From assembly GCA_031278965.1 (NCBI GenBank), contig JAITJJ010000065.1, positions 1 to 6,012 of the forward strand: DNA of 6,012 nucleotides. The letters are read 5' to 3'. This document shows positions 4,934-6,012 of this stretch, piece after piece (position 1 is the first letter of the stretch; the number at the start of each line of letters is the position of its first letter). The notes under the pieces are model-generated. The model searched no databases, was not told the origin of the DNA, and saw only the letters and a list, made by a program, of their open reading frames with translations. Source of the stretch: Deferribacteraceae bacterium (GTDB lineage Bacteria > Chrysiogenota > Deferribacteres > Deferribacterales > JAISNW01). The translations under genes and the position numbers were made by a program.

Positions 4934-6012
4934 TTATATAAAACTGCATACAAGATTTTTCAAAGTAATTATTGCCTCCTCATATTTATTTGTTTCGGGA
5001 TGAATTTTGCTGATGGATATAAAATTCGGATGATTTTCGGAGAACAGATCTCCTGTTGATATATTAATGCCGTTTGCGAAAGTCAAAAGATTCTTGGCAG
5101 CAAACGGAAGCTCAAGCCAGTAAACTGTGGGATGTGATCCTCTAAATTTAACTAAACCTTTAAGATGCTTTTCCATTATATTATCTGCGAGTTCACTTCT
5201 CTTTTTTAAGTATATTTTTAACGCATCCAAATATTTTAGGTATACTCCGTTCAAAAGAATTTCATTGATGAAAAGTTGGTCGTTCAGGGAAACTGTCAAA
5301 TCGTATTGATACTGAATATCTTTCAGCATATCCAGAATTTTTTGCGGGGCCACTACCCAACTTATGCCAAAGCCTAACGGAAGCACCCCGTTTAGAGTAC
5401 CAACATATATAACGCTCGAAGTTCTATCCAAAGAATAATAGGGTAGTGGCGCCGTCCAATCAAGTTCACGAAAGATGTCAAGTTCCACAATAGGTATGTT
5501 GGTATTTACGGCAATCTTCAGCAGATCTAATTTACGAGTCTTTGAAGTTGTTACTCCGCTAGGATATACGTAAACAGGCATTGTATAGAATAATCCGTTT
5601 CTGCTTTCCTTTATGGCATTGACAAATTCCGACGCGACAGGACCGTATTTGTCCATCTTTATTCCGCGCATCCTGCCGCCCAGAGTACGTAAATATGTAT
5701 GAAAAGATAACGAACCCGGTTCATCATAAAATATCCCGCTGCCTTTTGCTATCAGGATATTCCCCAGCATCATAGCAATTTCTCTGAATGATCTGGTGAT
5801 AACAATCTGTTCAGGCTCCGCCGATATCCCATAAGTTGCCATATGTTTTGATAAAGTTGCCCTGAGTTCCGGTAGCCCTTGACCATAGGCAGCGACGGTT
5901 ATATCGTAGTCCGAAAGCTTTGAAGCAAGCCCCCTAAGTTTTTCCAGTTCACTATATAGTATCTCAGATAACTCTGAGTTATGCACCTGGCCCCAAGAGA
6001 GATATAAAAAAT
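4934..6012 (-). CDS. MocR-like / class I-II aminotransferase-fold protein lacking the PLP lysine, 5' end outside window
   Basis: The frame is open from the right edge to TAA at 4934. The first in-frame start codon in the window is GTG at 5986 (350 residues), but eight codons before it are also open and read LYLSWGQ, like the linker region of MocR regulators, so the true start is probably beyond 6012. With residues counted from that GTG, the fold I/MocR layout is clear: AAYGQGLPELR (32-42), EPEQIVITRS (57-66), YPSGVT (141-146), ELD (168-170) and SSVIYVGTL (190-198). Where relatives have G-T-F-S-K, this protein has GTLNG, so the Schiff-base lysine is Gly200 (codon 5387-5389). A nearby phosphate-contact arginine also appears lost (Gly207). 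Asp170, the usual pyridine-nitrogen partner, remains. It is probably not a working aminotransferase. Its position upstream on the same strand suggests a regulator of the operon; the DNA-binding domain itself is not visible. Confidence 0.75.
   Translation of the reverse strand, partial: FLYLSWGQVHNSELSEILYSELEKLRGLASKLSDYDITVAAYGQGLPELRATLSKHMATYGISAEPEQIVITRSFREIAMMLGNILIAKGSGIFYDEPGSLSFHTYLRTLGGRMRGIKMDKYGPVASEFVNAIKESRNGLFYTMPVYVYPSGVTTSKTRKLDLLKIAVNTNIPIVELDIFRELDWTAPLPYYSLDRTSSVIYVGTLNGVLPLGFGISWVVAPQKILDMLKDIQYQYDLTVSLNDQLFINEILLNGVYLKYLDALKIYLKKRSELADNIMEKHLKGLVKFRGSHPTVYWLELPFAAKNLLTFANGINISTGDLFSENHPNFISISKIHPETNKYEEAIITLKNLVCSFI

Noticed and set aside
1..6012. Mobile element, CRISPR array or tRNA gene
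   Set aside because: No transposase or integrase sequence, regular spaced repeats or cloverleaf-like sequence was seen on either strand.

Overview
All genes in this window lie on the minus strand. They form one compact cassette for an anaerobic molybdoenzyme of the DMSO reductase family, preceded by a MocR-type regulator-like gene. Read in the direction of transcription (right to left) the order is: a degenerate aminotransferase-fold protein (open to the right edge, ending at 4934); a 192-base AT-rich intergenic region; a 1016-residue Tat-exported molybdopterin catalytic subunit (4741-1691); a 210-residue ferredoxin subunit with four [4Fe-4S] sites (1675-1043); a TorD/DmsD-family assembly chaperone (1046-441); and the first 127 codons of a secreted, probably outer-membrane, protein (383 to the left edge).

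Spacing in the cassette is tight: 15 bases between catalytic subunit and ferredoxin, a 4-base ATGA overlap between ferredoxin and chaperone, and 57 bases before the exported protein. They are probably co-transcribed. The chaperone would hold the folded, cofactor-loaded catalytic subunit for Tat export. The ferredoxin would travel with it and carry electrons to the molybdenum site. No NrfD/DmsC-type membrane anchor is encoded between these genes. The catalytic subunit's Tat signal ends in a lipobox-like LTAC, and a putative outer-membrane protein follows the chaperone. That arrangement recalls the outer-membrane, extracellular DMSO reductase system of Shewanella (DmsEFABGH) more than the E. coli DmsABC enzyme. 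The substrate cannot be read from the sequence.

The intergenic region 4742-4933 is rich in possible regulatory structure: three tandem decamers, an 8-bp inverted repeat and a 16-bp palindrome close to the ribosome binding site. The upstream protein keeps the overall MocR/aminotransferase layout, but the residue expected to be the PLP-binding lysine is glycine and several other cofactor positions are changed. Its reading frame stays open to the window edge, so the gene very likely starts outside and may carry an N-terminal DNA-binding domain there.

The host is probably a Gram-negative bacterium with anaerobic respiration, judging from the Tat-exported molybdoenzyme and the signal-peptide protein with beta-barrel-like sequence. 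Base composition is mixed: the catalytic subunit gene is moderately GC-rich, while the regulator-like gene and intergenic region are clearly AT-richer. I cannot assign a phylum with confidence. No tRNA, rRNA, CRISPR array, insertion sequence or integrase is visible.
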